Below are positions 1-9,457 of a DNA stretch of 41,993 nt, in pieces. Position 1 is the stretch's first letter. Every line of letters begins with the position of its first letter. Where the stretch lies: assembly GCA_016290335.1 (NCBI GenBank), contig JAEETM010000028.1, forward strand, positions 1 to 41,993. The letters run 5' to 3'. Made by a program: the position numbers and the translations under genes. The notes below the pieces were generated by a model. That model was not told where the DNA came from. It did no database searches and was given only the letters and a program-made list of their open reading frames with translations. This stretch comes from Treponema sp. Its GTDB lineage: Bacteria > Spirochaetota > Spirochaetia > Treponematales > Treponemataceae.

Positions 1-2
1 GC

Positions 3-2165
3 TTTAACAAAAAAGAAAACTGTATTCATTATATGAATGAACAGTTCTTTTACAATTTTTACACCGATAAGGAAACAGGCATTCCAAATAAAATATCCTT
101 TGTAAACATAATGAAAAAGCTGCTTGAGAATAATCCTGAAAAAGGCTACATAATTATAAGTGGTGATGTAAACAGACTTAAGGTTATAAATGATTTATAC
201 GGAATGCCTCGCGGAGATGCCGTTTTAAGAATTATTGCAAAAAAACTTACAGAAGCAGCCGGCCCTGAAGGAATATGCGGACGTCTTGGTGGTGGTACAT
301 TTGCCCTTGTTTTTGAAAACACTCCGGAAAACATGAAGCGTTTCCGTTCCATAAAGTATTTTGACTGTTCTGAAGAAGGAATTAAGTTCCCGGTTACAAT
401 GCGCTTTGGTATTTATATTCCTACAGACTTTGAAACCAACCCGCATATCGGCTTGAACTTTGCTACCCTTTCAATGGATAAAAATGTTTCTACAACTCAG
501 AATACGTTTACGCTTTATTCAGAAAGCTTCCGCAAACAGACAAAACGCGAAATTGAAATTACCGCTAAGCTCCAGCCAGCCCTTAACAATAATGAGTTTA
601 AGCTCTGGTTCCAGCCGCAGTACAAGGCTTCTACGGGTGAACTTATAGGTGCCGAAGCTCTCTGCCGATGGTTTTCAAATGATGAAATTATTATGCCTGG
701 AGATTTCATTCCAATTTCAGAAAAAAGCGGCTTTATAAAAACACTCGATGTTGAAATATGGAGAATGGCTTTCCAGACTCTGCGAAAATGGATTGATGCA
801 GGAATAAAACCAATTCCTCTTTCCGTAAACATTTCCAGGATTTCGTTATTAAATGATTCTTTAATTTCTACTATAAAACATTTTGCAGACGAATATAAAA
901 TCCCGGTAAACCTTATTCACTTTGAAGTTACTGAATCTGCCTATATGGAAGATCAGCAGAATATGATTGACCGTATAAACAGTATCCGCAGGCTTGGCTA
1001 CCAGATTGCAATGGACGACTTTGGAAGCGGCTATTCATCATTAAATACCTTAAAGGATTTGCCTATTGATATTCTTAAGCTTGATATGGGCTTTATAAGA
1101 GATAAAACAAATATGGATAAGGGCGGAAAGATTTTAACTTCCCTGACTCACATGGCCCAGAATCTTGAATATACAACTATTGCAGAAGGTGTTGAAACTC
1201 AGGAACAGGCAGATTTCTTAAAGAGTATTGGTATTGATATTATTCAGGGCTTCCTTTATTCAAAGCCCATTCCAGAAGAAAAGCTTGTTGAGCTTATATC
1301 AAGTACAGAAAACTCAATCAATATTGAAAAATCAAAGAGCACGGGCCTTGTAGACATGGGTAACTTTTACAACCCTGAATCAAGCGAAAGTATTATGTTC
1401 GATAAGCTTTCCGGTCCAGCCGCTATTATTGAATATTTACCAAAGCAGAAAAAAACAAGTATCCTTCGAATAAATCAAAAATGTCTCAGAGTATTTGGTG
1501 CAGAATCACTTTCGTTTAAGGAAATACAAAAATCCTATTATTCTTTCTTTTCAAAGGAAACAAGACAAAAGCTCTTAAGTTCAATTCAAAAAACAATAGA
1601 AACCGGCTCCGAAGTTATTTTTACAGCACAGGATAAGGAACTTATAAACGAAAATATTGTATGGACTAAGTTCCATATCTGGGAAATAAGCTCAAAGGAT
1701 GAATCTCACATTATCTATGTCCTTATTGAAGACATTACAGATGAAAAAAATATTGAAACAAGTCTTGAACTTGCAAATGCTCACCTTGCTTCCATGATTG
1801 ATAATTCAAGAATCGGTATGTGCTTAATGAATGTAAGGCTTGACTTACTGAACTTTATGGACACCATAAAAATCCATGTTCTTAAGGTAAACAAAGAGCT
1901 TGTTGAACTTTCAGGTTACAGCGAAGATGAAATACTTGCCTGGACAGAAAAAGAAGCGCTTGGCGTTATTCATCCTGTAGACAGACCTGGCTTTATCATT
2001 CATGTTGTAAAGGCATTTACTAAAAAGAACTCGGAACCATTCACACAGGTTTTCAGGGCTTTATGCAAAGATGGCGAATACAGACGAACTAAAATGCATT
2101 TAAATGTAATCCGCCAGGATGACGGTTCGTATATGCTGTTTACAAATTATACTGCCATAGATTGA
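3..2165 (+). CDS. GGDEF-EAL-PAS-PAS protein, probable c-di-GMP phosphodiesterase (5' end beyond window)
   Basis: The frame is open back to the window edge. The first ATG at 33 has no Shine-Dalgarno sequence and lies only 10 residues before the GGDEF domain, so the gene very probably starts outside the window. Counting from that ATG: a GGDEF domain (about 10-165) whose signature is GGGTF (86-90), lacking the catalytic Asp-Glu, so cyclase activity is unlikely. Next comes an EAL domain (about 175-425) that looks complete: EAL at 208-210, Asn in SVNIS, the FEVTES glutamates, MDDFGSGYSSL, Lys in LKLD, EGVE and QGF. Two PAS-like segments follow (about 450-580 and 585-710), an unusual C-terminal place for sensors. 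It is likely a c-di-GMP-hydrolysing enzyme with a regulatory GGDEF domain. It converges on the neighbouring paralogue with only 23 bp between stops and no terminator visible. Confidence 0.9.
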   Translation, partial: FNKKENCIHYMNEQFFYNFYTDKETGIPNKISFVNIMKKLLENNPEKGYIIISGDVNRLKVINDLYGMPRGDAVLRIIAKKLTEAAGPEGICGRLGGGTFALVFENTPENMKRFRSIKYFDCSEEGIKFPVTMRFGIYIPTDFETNPHIGLNFATLSMDKNVSTTQNTFTLYSESFRKQTKREIEITAKLQPALNNNEFKLWFQPQYKASTGELIGAEALCRWFSNDEIIMPGDFIPISEKSGFIKTLDVEIWRMAFQTLRKWIDAGIKPIPLSVNISRISLLNDSLISTIKHFADEYKIPVNLIHFEVTESAYMEDQQNMIDRINSIRRLGYQIAMDDFGSGYSSLNTLKDLPIDILKLDMGFIRDKTNMDKGGKILTSLTHMAQNLEYTTIAEGVETQEQADFLKSIGIDIIQGFLYSKPIPEEKLVELISSTENSINIEKSKSTGLVDMGNFYNPESSESIMFDKLSGPAAIIEYLPKQKKTSILRINQKCLRVFGAESLSFKEIQKSYYSFFSKETRQKLLSSIQKTIETGSEVIFTAQDKELINENIVWTKFHIWEISSKDESHIIYVLIEDITDEKNIETSLELANAHLASMIDNSRIGMCLMNVRLDLLNFMDTIKIHVLKVNKELVELSGYSEDEILAWTEKEALGVIHPVDRPGFIIHVVKAFTKKNSEPFTQVFRALCKDGEYRRTKMHLNVIRQDDGSYMLFTNYTAID

Positions 2166-2188
2166 TTTTACTGATTTATAAAACAAGT

Positions 2189-4471
2189 TTACTGTATAAA
2201 CATCTGGTCAAAAGCTTTATCCTGTAAGGCTTTAGAGAAAAAATATCCCTGATATATTCCACAACCAATTTTCTTAAGAAAATCAAACTGTTCCTGTGTT
2301 TCAATATTATCGCCAATAACAAGAATATCAAGCTCTCTTGCAAGAGAAACAATTGACTGAATGATAATCTTGCCTGTTTCTCCCGAACGTATACCACCCA
2401 TACTCTGCAGGTTTATCCTAAGGTAATCGGCGTCCACATCCTTCAAAACATTAAGCGAACAATAGCGGCTGCCAAAATCATCAATTTCAATATCAAAGCC
2501 TTTTTCCTTAAACTTCTTGAACAGGCTTATACCCTTTCCATAATCAGAAATAAGAACAGATTCCTTTATTCCAAGCTTTATGTTTTTCGGATTTATTGAA
2601 TACTTTTCTACAAGTCCGCACAGGTATTCATAAACATCAAAATAGAAAATATCGTTAATTGAAATATTGATTGAAATAAATAAATCTGGATAACCCATTT
2701 TCTTCCAGTACTGAAGCTTCTGTGCCGCCTTTTCCCAAATATACATATCGAGCTTGTAAATAAGACCGGCACGTTCAAACAGATAAATAAACTGTTCCGG
2801 CAAAAGCAAACCGGAACCAGGCTTGTTCCAGCGGGTAAGAGCCTCTGCACCAATCAGCTTTTTTTCTCTATTAAAAATAGGCTGCAGATACATATAAAAA
2901 TGATTGTTGTTGAAGCCGTAATTAAAATCACTTACAACAGCCCTGTCGTCAAGATATGTGTGCATTATAGATTCATTGTAATAAACAACATTTTCTGTAG
3001 AATCTTCCGGCAGATTATCAAGAGCCATAAGAGCTTTATCATACATATAACTTGAGCTTTCTATAACGTTACTGCTTTCGTAAATACCTATATTATAGTC
3101 TATGTGGAAGTAATGGTTGTCGGTAACCTTTATAATATCAAGAATACCAGGTTCAAAGAAATTGTCTGTATAATTTTCCTGAAGCATAAGAACTGCAAAC
3201 TTATCGTCTACTATATGACCATAAACTTCATTTTCCATTGCCCTTTCTTTTATATACTGTGCCAGATGCTTAAGAATTTCATCTCCTTTTTCAACACCGA
3301 ACAAATCGTTTACAAGCCTCAATTCCTTTATGTTAGTACAAATCATGAGCCATTTAGCTTCCGGATTATTTCTAATCTGCTCGTCGGCAACTTCAAAGAA
3401 CCTTTCCCTGTTATAAATACCGGTCAGTGAATCGTAGTTTGCAAGTATATAGCTCTGTTTGTTTTTTTCAATTTCTTCAGTTATATCTTTAAAATTCAGA
3501 TACGAACCGATATAGTCAAGCTCATTAAAAAGCTTCTGGTAAGCAATTTCATAAATACATTCTTTGCCATTTATAGTAAATGTTTGTCTGGAAACAGCCG
3601 TATCAAGAGTTCTTGCATGATTATTTGCCATAAACTTTGTGTAAAAAAGCTTAATCTGATTATCAGTCCATTTTAATTCCTGTTTGAACAGGGCTTCTGC
3701 CTGAAGGTTTTTAAATACAATATTATCTTCTTTATTGAACCAGCAGGTTGCTACAGGAAAGTTTTTGATTATATTTTTAATGGTAATTTCCCTGATTATA
3801 ACATCTGCCTTGTAAATATTATAATGAAAGAAAATATAACTCAAAAAACCGTAAAAGAAAAATGTCAGATTAATTTTTAAATCAAGGAAGAAAGATGTAT
3901 AACATAATATGGCTGCTATGCTATATGGTACTATAAATACTTTATATATGTTCTTGTAAAATGAAGGTACACTTTTTACTTTTAATAGAAGCATGTAAAT
4001 TGTGAATATAAGAACTATTGAGTTCATTAAAAAATTAAAGGCAATAAGAGGTTTTAAATGAAGGCTCCAGTAAAAGCCGTTGTCTGAAATTGTTTTTAAT
4101 TCAATAGTAAAGATTTCTTTATAGAATAAGTTTGATATAAAAAGAAGCACATCAATTGTGACCGCAGCGTAATAAATACTGTTTGCAATCCGCATATTCT
4201 TTTTATACTCTGCAAACTTTTTTGTAAAAGAAAAAAGACCTAAAACAATTCCATCCAAAGCAATAAAGCCAAGATTATAAGTAATTTCTGCAAGCAACGT
4301 TCTGCGCGTAGAAATGTATATGGCACTGCAAATCAATGAAATAATGGAAAAAAGCAGTGTCATATCTATAGCTCTTATATAGTCCTTTTTATTTTTATGG
4401 CGGATTAATCCCCATACAATGATTTGAACCACAATTATGAAAAAAATAAGTCCTACGAAAATATAGTTCAT
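2189..4471 (-). CDS. Membrane PAS-GGDEF-EAL protein with degenerate catalytic sites
   Basis: The N-terminal ~230 residues form about seven hydrophobic segments, as in 7TM sensor modules. A PAS-like region, a GGDEF domain and an EAL domain follow. The GGDEF signature is replaced by IVDDKF. The EAL motif (EALTRW) and SINIS Asn are present, but the LELTES-type motif reads LGIKES (first Glu lost), the Lys/Asp of LKID reads LRIN, and EGVE reads GDNIE. It is therefore probably not an active cyclase or phosphodiesterase and may bind c-di-GMP or partners instead. The start is the ATG at 4471: GGGAGG lies just upstream, and the ATG overlaps the previous gene's TGA as ATGA, so translation is probably coupled. 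An upstream TTG at 4483 would cover that ribosome site and is less likely. Confidence 0.88.
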   Translation of the reverse strand: MNYIFVGLIFFIIVVQIIVWGLIRHKNKKDYIRAIDMTLLFSIISLICSAIYISTRRTLLAEITYNLGFIALDGIVLGLFSFTKKFAEYKKNMRIANSIYYAAVTIDVLLFISNLFYKEIFTIELKTISDNGFYWSLHLKPLIAFNFLMNSIVLIFTIYMLLLKVKSVPSFYKNIYKVFIVPYSIAAILCYTSFFLDLKINLTFFFYGFLSYIFFHYNIYKADVIIREITIKNIIKNFPVATCWFNKEDNIVFKNLQAEALFKQELKWTDNQIKLFYTKFMANNHARTLDTAVSRQTFTINGKECIYEIAYQKLFNELDYIGSYLNFKDITEEIEKNKQSYILANYDSLTGIYNRERFFEVADEQIRNNPEAKWLMICTNIKELRLVNDLFGVEKGDEILKHLAQYIKERAMENEVYGHIVDDKFAVLMLQENYTDNFFEPGILDIIKVTDNHYFHIDYNIGIYESSNVIESSSYMYDKALMALDNLPEDSTENVVYYNESIMHTYLDDRAVVSDFNYGFNNNHFYMYLQPIFNREKKLIGAEALTRWNKPGSGLLLPEQFIYLFERAGLIYKLDMYIWEKAAQKLQYWKKMGYPDLFISINISINDIFYFDVYEYLCGLVEKYSINPKNIKLGIKESVLISDYGKGISLFKKFKEKGFDIEIDDFGSRYCSLNVLKDVDADYLRINLQSMGGIRSGETGKIIIQSIVSLARELDILVIGDNIETQEQFDFLKKIGCGIYQGYFFSKALQDKAFDQMFIQ

Positions 4472-6789
4472 TCTTCCTCCCAAAACTTTTTGACAAAATA
4501 CTTGTTCACATCAAAATCTTCGCGTTTGAAAGGTTTTGCAAAATAAAAGCCCTGGAAACAATCGCACTTATGCTTTCCAAGAACTTCCAGCTCTTTTGTG
4601 GTTTCTATTCTTGCTACAGTTACACCAATTCCAAGCTTATTAGACAAATCAATTATACTGCCAAGCAGAATTGTAGTTCTGTTATATAAGTCATTTATAT
4701 TTAAGGTATTAATGTCAATCTTAATAAAATCAGGATTAATATCATTTATAATATTCAGGCATGAATTACCACGTCCAAAATTATCTATTTCAATTTTAAA
4801 ACCATATTTCTTAAGCTTCTGCAGGGTTTCTATAATTCCTTTTTCCCTGTTTACAAGAGCTTCTTCAGAAATCTCCAGTATAAGGCTTTGTGCAGATATT
4901 CTGTATTTTTCTACAAGCTTTGTAAGCTGTTCGTATAAATCAGTAAGATAAAAATCCTTAGGAGAAATATTTACCGAAAGACTGACGTTTTCAAAGCCTT
5001 TAATATTCCACTGCTTGATAAACGCAGCAGCTTTTTCCCAGATAAATAAATCAAGCCTTGTAATATAACCAGATTTTTCAAGAATCGGAATAAACTCATT
5101 AGGGTACATTATTCCACGTGCAGGATGATACCATCTTGTTAATGCTTCTGCAGAAACACAATTTACCTTTGAATCAAAAATCGGCTGCAAATCAAAATCA
5201 AACTGATTCAGTTCCAGTGCCTCGTTAAAATCATTCAGGATATTTCGTTCAATCAGCTTTAAGTCCATTATCATTGTATCATAGAAGGTAACAGTCTTTT
5301 CGTAATTGCCGGCACGCTTTTCTATTGCCATTAAAGCCTTGTCGTACATCATCTGAATGTCTTCTGAATAATTGGAAATCTCATAAACACCAATGTGAAT
5401 CTTCATTGAATAATTAAGGCTCTTTGTTAAATCAGAAATTCTTTTTGTGTTTTCTTCTGCAAGATTCATCTTAAAATCTTTTTTATTTATGAGTAATCCA
5501 AATCTGTCGGAAGCAATTCGTCCAATAACACTATCTTTATATTTTGCATACGAAAGCATTTTTGCCTGTTCTTTAAGGATTTTATCTCCAAGCTCTGAAC
5601 CAAAAACATCATTTATAAACTTAAAGTTTTCTATATTGGTTGCAACCATATAACGCGGAGTTTCAGGATCTCTTTCAATTATTTCCTTTACCTTCTGAAA
5701 GAAGCCGTTTTTATTATACAAGCCTGTAAGGGAATCGTGTGTAGAACGAAGTCTTTCCTTATTCTTTTCTTCTACCTCTTCGGTAATATCAGTAAACTTT
5801 AAGTATCCGCCAATTTCTACACCCTTTGAATCGTGCAGCTTCTGATACTCTACTATAAAATCACGCTTTTTATTATTGATTATGATAATATCTTCTATAC
5901 TTTCATAGTTCAAATCAGAGCTCATATCCTTAAAAACAGGAATATCAAGATATTTTTCTGCAACACTGTCTATATTTTCATTATCACTTAAAATGGAAAG
6001 AGCCTTTTTGTTTTTATAAATACATTTCTTTTTATAATCAAAACAGAAAACCGCACTGTTCAGGCTTTCAAAATACGCTTTATGAAGCAGCTTTAAGTTT
6101 TTGTTTCGGATTGAATAAAGGTAATAACAGATAAAAACAGCGAGAACACCATACAGTAAAACAGAATAGTCCAGTACCCAGTGCATCATCATAAAAAGAA
6201 CATTTATAAAGATGATTGAAAGAAAAACACTTAAAATTACAATATAATCATTTTTATAAAGCCTTTTTTTATTCGTCACGGAAACTATAAGTATGAGCAT
6301 TATATATAGAACAATTATATAACAGATTCCAAGATGAATAAAATATGGCACTTTAAAATTAAAGCTTAAATAATAAAATCCGCCTTTTTCTGAATAAGAA
6401 ACAAAGCTGTCATAAGCATGATTAAAAAACAGATTTAAAAAAATAGATAATGAATCAAGAATACAAAGTAATCTTATATAAGTAGTAAATCTTTTTCTTT
6501 TATTTAAATTAAACTCAAACTTTTTTCTTTCCGTAAAGTCAAGACAAAAAGACATAAGATAGTACAAAAGCCAGTCCAGATCCAGAAAATATAAGGTCTG
6601 GAAAATTATTGCAATCTTTGTGTTTGGTATGATGATAGTCATTGTATAATTGATTATGGTGATAAAGCCAAACAGCATTAAGTTTCCGACTGTTTTAGCT
6701 ATTCTGTCATCATTTTTCTTGGAGTATATAATGCAGGAAAGTATGAGTATTGATAATGAAATTAAACCAATTATAAAAAGGAGCTTCAT
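4468..6789 (-). CDS. Membrane PAS-GGDEF-EAL protein, second degenerate paralogue
   Basis: It has the same architecture as the downstream gene: about seven N-terminal membrane segments, a PAS-like middle, GGDEF and EAL. The GGDEF signature is ASDRF (canonical Gly-Gly-Asp-Glu-Phe absent). In the EAL domain EALTRW, SVNIS, LEISEE and IKID survive. The metal-binding DDFG reads DNFG and EGVE reads ARIE, both positions normally needed for hydrolysis. The protein is likely a c-di-GMP sensor or a dead enzyme. The losses differ from those in its neighbour, so the two copies seem to have decayed independently after duplication. It is the first gene of an ATGA-overlapping pair. The ATG at 6789 opens a hydrophobic helix and has no strong Shine-Dalgarno sequence. 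Confidence 0.88.
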   Translation of the reverse strand: MKLLFIIGLISLSILILSCIIYSKKNDDRIAKTVGNLMLFGFITIINYTMTIIIPNTKIAIIFQTLYFLDLDWLLYYLMSFCLDFTERKKFEFNLNKRKRFTTYIRLLCILDSLSIFLNLFFNHAYDSFVSYSEKGGFYYLSFNFKVPYFIHLGICYIIVLYIMLILIVSVTNKKRLYKNDYIVILSVFLSIIFINVLFMMMHWVLDYSVLLYGVLAVFICYYLYSIRNKNLKLLHKAYFESLNSAVFCFDYKKKCIYKNKKALSILSDNENIDSVAEKYLDIPVFKDMSSDLNYESIEDIIIINNKKRDFIVEYQKLHDSKGVEIGGYLKFTDITEEVEEKNKERLRSTHDSLTGLYNKNGFFQKVKEIIERDPETPRYMVATNIENFKFINDVFGSELGDKILKEQAKMLSYAKYKDSVIGRIASDRFGLLINKKDFKMNLAEENTKRISDLTKSLNYSMKIHIGVYEISNYSEDIQMMYDKALMAIEKRAGNYEKTVTFYDTMIMDLKLIERNILNDFNEALELNQFDFDLQPIFDSKVNCVSAEALTRWYHPARGIMYPNEFIPILEKSGYITRLDLFIWEKAAAFIKQWNIKGFENVSLSVNISPKDFYLTDLYEQLTKLVEKYRISAQSLILEISEEALVNREKGIIETLQKLKKYGFKIEIDNFGRGNSCLNIINDINPDFIKIDINTLNINDLYNRTTILLGSIIDLSNKLGIGVTVARIETTKELEVLGKHKCDCFQGFYFAKPFKREDFDVNKYFVKKFWEEE

Positions 6790-6830
6790 ACGGATAATTA
6801 ATTATCTCTAATAATCCGATTTTTTTCAAC

Positions 6831-6863
6831 AAAAAAAAAGACTGATTCGAATGAATCAGTCTT
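6831..6863 (-). terminator. Rho-independent terminator of tRNA-Phe
   Basis: An 11-bp perfect stem (6838-6848 with 6853-6863) and a 4-nt loop are followed on the minus strand by nine T. The stem begins at the base next to the tRNA discriminator, so the tRNA 3' end and terminator abut. Confidence 0.9.
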
Positions 6864-6936
6864 TGCCACCGGTTGGAATCGGACCAACGACACATGGATT
6901 TTCAGTCCATTGCTCTACCAACTGAGCTACAGCGGC
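6864..6936 (-). tRNA. tRNA-Phe (GAA)
   Basis: This is a 73-nt cloverleaf with acceptor pair GCCGCTG/CGGTGGC, the D-arm TAGCTCAGTTGGTAGAGC, an anticodon loop around GAA, and the T-arm GGTCCGATTCC. CCA is not encoded: the base after discriminator A starts the terminator stem. It has its own sigma70-type promoter upstream. Confidence 0.97.
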
Positions 6937-6948
6937 GTTGTGATATCT

Positions 6949-6977
6949 AATATATAGGAAATGACGTTTTGTGTCAA
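6949..6977 (-). promoter_or_regulatory. Promoter of tRNA-Phe
   Basis: TTGACA (6977-6972), a 17-nt spacer and TATATT (6954-6949). The predicted start is a few bases before the tRNA 5' end at 6936. Confidence 0.8.
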
Positions 6978-7014
6978 TAATGAGACACCCTTTTTTAGTA
7001 AAAAATCGTATTTT

Positions 7015-7923
7015 TTATTCTTTATGATAAGGCTTTAAAATCTCTATTATTGCTTCCTTTTTAAAAAGAGTTGCATAATTGTAGGCGGACATTCCCATCT
7101 GGTCCTTTATGTCAGGGTCGGCACCATTTTCTGCAAGCATTTTGCAGATTGCAATATTGTTTGCGCCAACTGCAAGAACAAGGTTAGACTGCCCTTCCTT
7201 ACTGATTGTATTAAGCTCAGATCCCCTTTCAATAAGAAGCTTTGTAATATCCTTATTTCCTTTCCATACAGCATCCATTACAGCGGTATAACCTCTGTCG
7301 TTGGAAACTGCATTTATGTCTGCACCGTAATCAAGGAGCATCTGAGTAAGCTCTTCGTTATCATTTCTTACGGCAACATTCAGCATTGGTGTTCCAAGAT
7401 CATCGCGGGAATTAATGTCTATACCGGCACTTATAAACAGATTACAGATTTCGCTTTTGTTTTTAGCAATTGAAGATGCAAAACAGTCCGGTGTAAATGG
7501 AATGCCTTTAGCGAACAAAGCTTTTTTAGCAGAATTGATGTTATCCTGCTTTACAAGAGTTTTGTATTTCTTTGTAATATAGCTTAATACTTCATCTTTA
7601 CCGCCCATTTTTACTATGAGCTTTTTATTTTCTGCATAATCCTGAACAAGAAAATCTATGTTTGTAAGGATTTGTATTTTGTTTGTATTGATTATGCCGC
7701 TTATATAGGACAAATCACCTGCTTTCTGCTTTGAAAGCTTATCACTGGCAGCGGCAGAAAAAATAATGCATAAAGATGCACTGTTAAAATATTTTTTTGC
7801 CTTTACGAGATTTTCATTTGAAAAATCTGATGTATATAGTTTTGCTTTTTTATCTATTGATTTTATTGTCTGATTTAATTGTGTTATAAAGCTTTCGCTA
7901 TCTGATATAGTTAAAAATGTCAT
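7015..7923 (-). CDS. Ankyrin-repeat protein with an unrecognised N-terminal domain
   Basis: The C-terminal half holds about five ankyrin repeats (motifs such as GTPMLNVAV, LLDYGADINAV, GYTAVMDAVWKGN, LAENGADPDI), a protein-protein interaction scaffold. The first ~130 residues (FLTISDSESF, LYTSDF, CIIFSAAASDKL) look like a small alpha/beta domain that I do not recognise; there is no signal peptide. I chose the ATG at 7923. An ATG at 7980 is in frame, but it lies next to the T-run of the flgE terminator and has a poor ribosome site. A TTGCCC-N17-TATAAT promoter ends six bases before 7923, which suggests a leaderless mRNA. The gene lies between the flagellar operon and tRNA-Phe. Its function is unknown; a partner-binding or stress role is only a guess. 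Confidence 0.8.
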   Translation of the reverse strand: MTFLTISDSESFITQLNQTIKSIDKKAKLYTSDFSNENLVKAKKYFNSASLCIIFSAAASDKLSKQKAGDLSYISGIINTNKIQILTNIDFLVQDYAENKKLIVKMGGKDEVLSYITKKYKTLVKQDNINSAKKALFAKGIPFTPDCFASSIAKNKSEICNLFISAGIDINSRDDLGTPMLNVAVRNDNEELTQMLLDYGADINAVSNDRGYTAVMDAVWKGNKDITKLLIERGSELNTISKEGQSNLVLAVGANNIAICKMLAENGADPDIKDQMGMSAYNYATLFKKEAIIEILKPYHKE

Positions 7924-7929
7924 ATAATG

Positions 7930-7958
7930 ATTATAAAGCGAGATTTTATTTGGGGCAA
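7930..7958 (-). promoter_or_regulatory. Candidate promoter of the ankyrin gene (leaderless)
   Basis: TTGCCC (7958-7953), a 17-nt spacer and a perfect TATAAT (7935-7930). Only 6 nt separate the -10 box from the ATG at 7923, so transcription would begin at or next to the start codon. Confidence 0.55.
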
Positions 7959-7982
7959 GTAAAAACATTAAACCGGGCATTG

Positions 7983-8019
7983 AAAAAAAATCCCCCGGAC
8001 TGATGGATTGCCCGGAGGA
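7983..8019 (-). terminator. Rho-independent terminator after flgE
   Basis: A 10-bp GC-rich stem (8019-8010 with 8000-7991, two G-T pairs) and a 9-nt loop are followed by eight T on the minus strand. It closes the flagellar operon. Confidence 0.9.
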
Positions 8020-8049
8020 TAAAAGCTTCTAATTATTTAATACTTTTTA

Positions 8050-9441
8050 TTATCGTTTCAATGAAAGAACTGTTTCAAGCAAGGTATCAGCTGTTTGAAT
8101 TGTCTTTGCGTTAGACTGGAAGCCGCGCTGTGTAACAATCATGTCTGTAAGCTGCTCTGACAAATCAACGTTTGACATTTCCAATGCACCAGACATCAAT
8201 GAACCGCGTCCTGCAACTCCTGATTCACCAATTCTTGCCATACCACTGTTGTTTGATTCAACAAAAGTGTTGTCTCCGGCTTTTTCAAGACCTCGGTCAT
8301 TTGTAAAGGTAGCAAGGGCAACCTGAGCGATTGTTCTTGTTGTACCGTTTGTATAAACACCAGTGATTACACCGTTAGAATCAATCTTAAAGTTATCAAG
8401 ATAACCCATTGTGTAACCGTCCTGATAGAAGGCCTTTGTTGAGCTTCTCTGTGCAGACTGTGTAATTGTATCTTTCCAGCTGCCTACTGTACCAAGATTG
8501 ATATTGAAGGTCTGTCTGTGAGGATTTCCTTCTTCATCAGCATTTGATTCAGGTACTGTATAAGAAGCCTGAATTACAATTTCACCTTCTGTATTTGAAA
8601 CATTTCCTGCGCTGTCTGTAACATACTGTAAAGCACCCATGTTATCAAAAGCAACAAAGAAAGTATTCTGTTCGCCGTCTGTTGTTCCAAGACCAATTCT
8701 AGTCTGTGTAAAGTCACCGTTTTCTTCGTCAACGTTTACTACAGCCTGCCAGAGGTTTGGTTCATCCGGTACACGTGTGAAAGAAACTGAAAGCTTATGC
8801 TCGTTTCCGTAAGTATCATAAATAACCTGTTCTGTGCCCCATGTGCCTTTTTCGATATCATCAAGGCTTGCACCCTCACGGATTACAGGTGTATTTTTAT
8901 CAAGGTTACATGCAAAGTTTACATTTGTAGTTGCCCTTGCAGGATCCTTTGAGCCAACAGGGATTGTAATGTCTTCAGGAGTAGCAGCTGTCTTAACAAT
9001 CATCTGACCATTAACTTCTTCTGCCATCCATCCCTGTACTCTCATACCGTTTGCAGGGTTCACGAGGGTTCCGTTGCTGTCAAGACTGAAGGCACCGTTT
9101 CTTGTATAGAAAGATTCCTGTCCGTCCTTTAAGATAAAGAAACCGTTACCTTTAATTGCAAGGTCAGTAGTTACACCGGTAGACTGAAGGTTACCCTGAG
9201 TAAAGATATTATCGATTGCAGCAACTGTCATACCAAGACCAACTTCCTTAGGATTTACACCACCAAGCTCCTCAGTTGGTTTTGCAGCTCCAGACATCTG
9301 CTGTGAAATCATATCCTGGAAAGTAACGCGGCCTCTTTTAAAACCGTTTGTGTTTACGTTAGAAATGTTGTTACCAATTACATCCATTCTTGTCTGATGA
9401 TTCTGAAGTCCAGAAACACCAGAATAAAGTGATCTCATCAT
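8050..9441 (-). CDS. flgE: Flagellar hook protein FlgE
   Basis: FlgE polymerises into the hook joining the motor to the periplasmic filament. The N-terminus has the rod/hook signature ([28 protein letters not shown]) and the C-terminus the matching heptad region ending in [11 protein letters not shown]; 463 residues is typical of spirochaetes. Counting from the first of two adjacent Met codons, Lys165 (PVGSK) and Cys178 (VNFACNL) fall at the positions that form the inter-subunit lysinoalanine cross-link described for Treponema denticola FlgE, which also supports the 9441 start. It lies 16 bp after flgD and is the last gene of the operon: a strong terminator follows, whereas in other spirochaetes flbD-motA-motB usually follow. 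Confidence 0.97.
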   Translation of the reverse strand: MMRSLYSGVSGLQNHQTRMDVIGNNISNVNTNGFKRGRVTFQDMISQQMSGAAKPTEELGGVNPKEVGLGMTVAAIDNIFTQGNLQSTGVTTDLAIKGNGFFILKDGQESFYTRNGAFSLDSNGTLVNPANGMRVQGWMAEEVNGQMIVKTAATPEDITIPVGSKDPARATTNVNFACNLDKNTPVIREGASLDDIEKGTWGTEQVIYDTYGNEHKLSVSFTRVPDEPNLWQAVVNVDEENGDFTQTRIGLGTTDGEQNTFFVAFDNMGALQYVTDSAGNVSNTEGEIVIQASYTVPESNADEEGNPHRQTFNINLGTVGSWKDTITQSAQRSSTKAFYQDGYTMGYLDNFKIDSNGVITGVYTNGTTRTIAQVALATFTNDRGLEKAGDNTFVESNNSGMARIGESGVAGRGSLMSGALEMSNVDLSEQLTDMIVTQRGFQSNAKTIQTADTLLETVLSLKR

Positions 9442-9457
9442 ATACTTTTACCGCCTT

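Noticed and set aside
2166..2188. Possible terminator between the convergent EAL genes
   Set aside because: Only 23 bp of AT-rich sequence with no hairpin.
6710..6895. Short minus-strand frame through tRNA-Phe into the membrane protein region
   Set aside because: It overlaps a clear tRNA and its terminator.
7924..7980. Longer N-terminus for the ankyrin protein from an ATG at 7980
   Set aside because: That ATG sits beside the T-run of the flgE terminator and the extra residues contain a good promoter; a start at 7923 fits better, though this is not certain.
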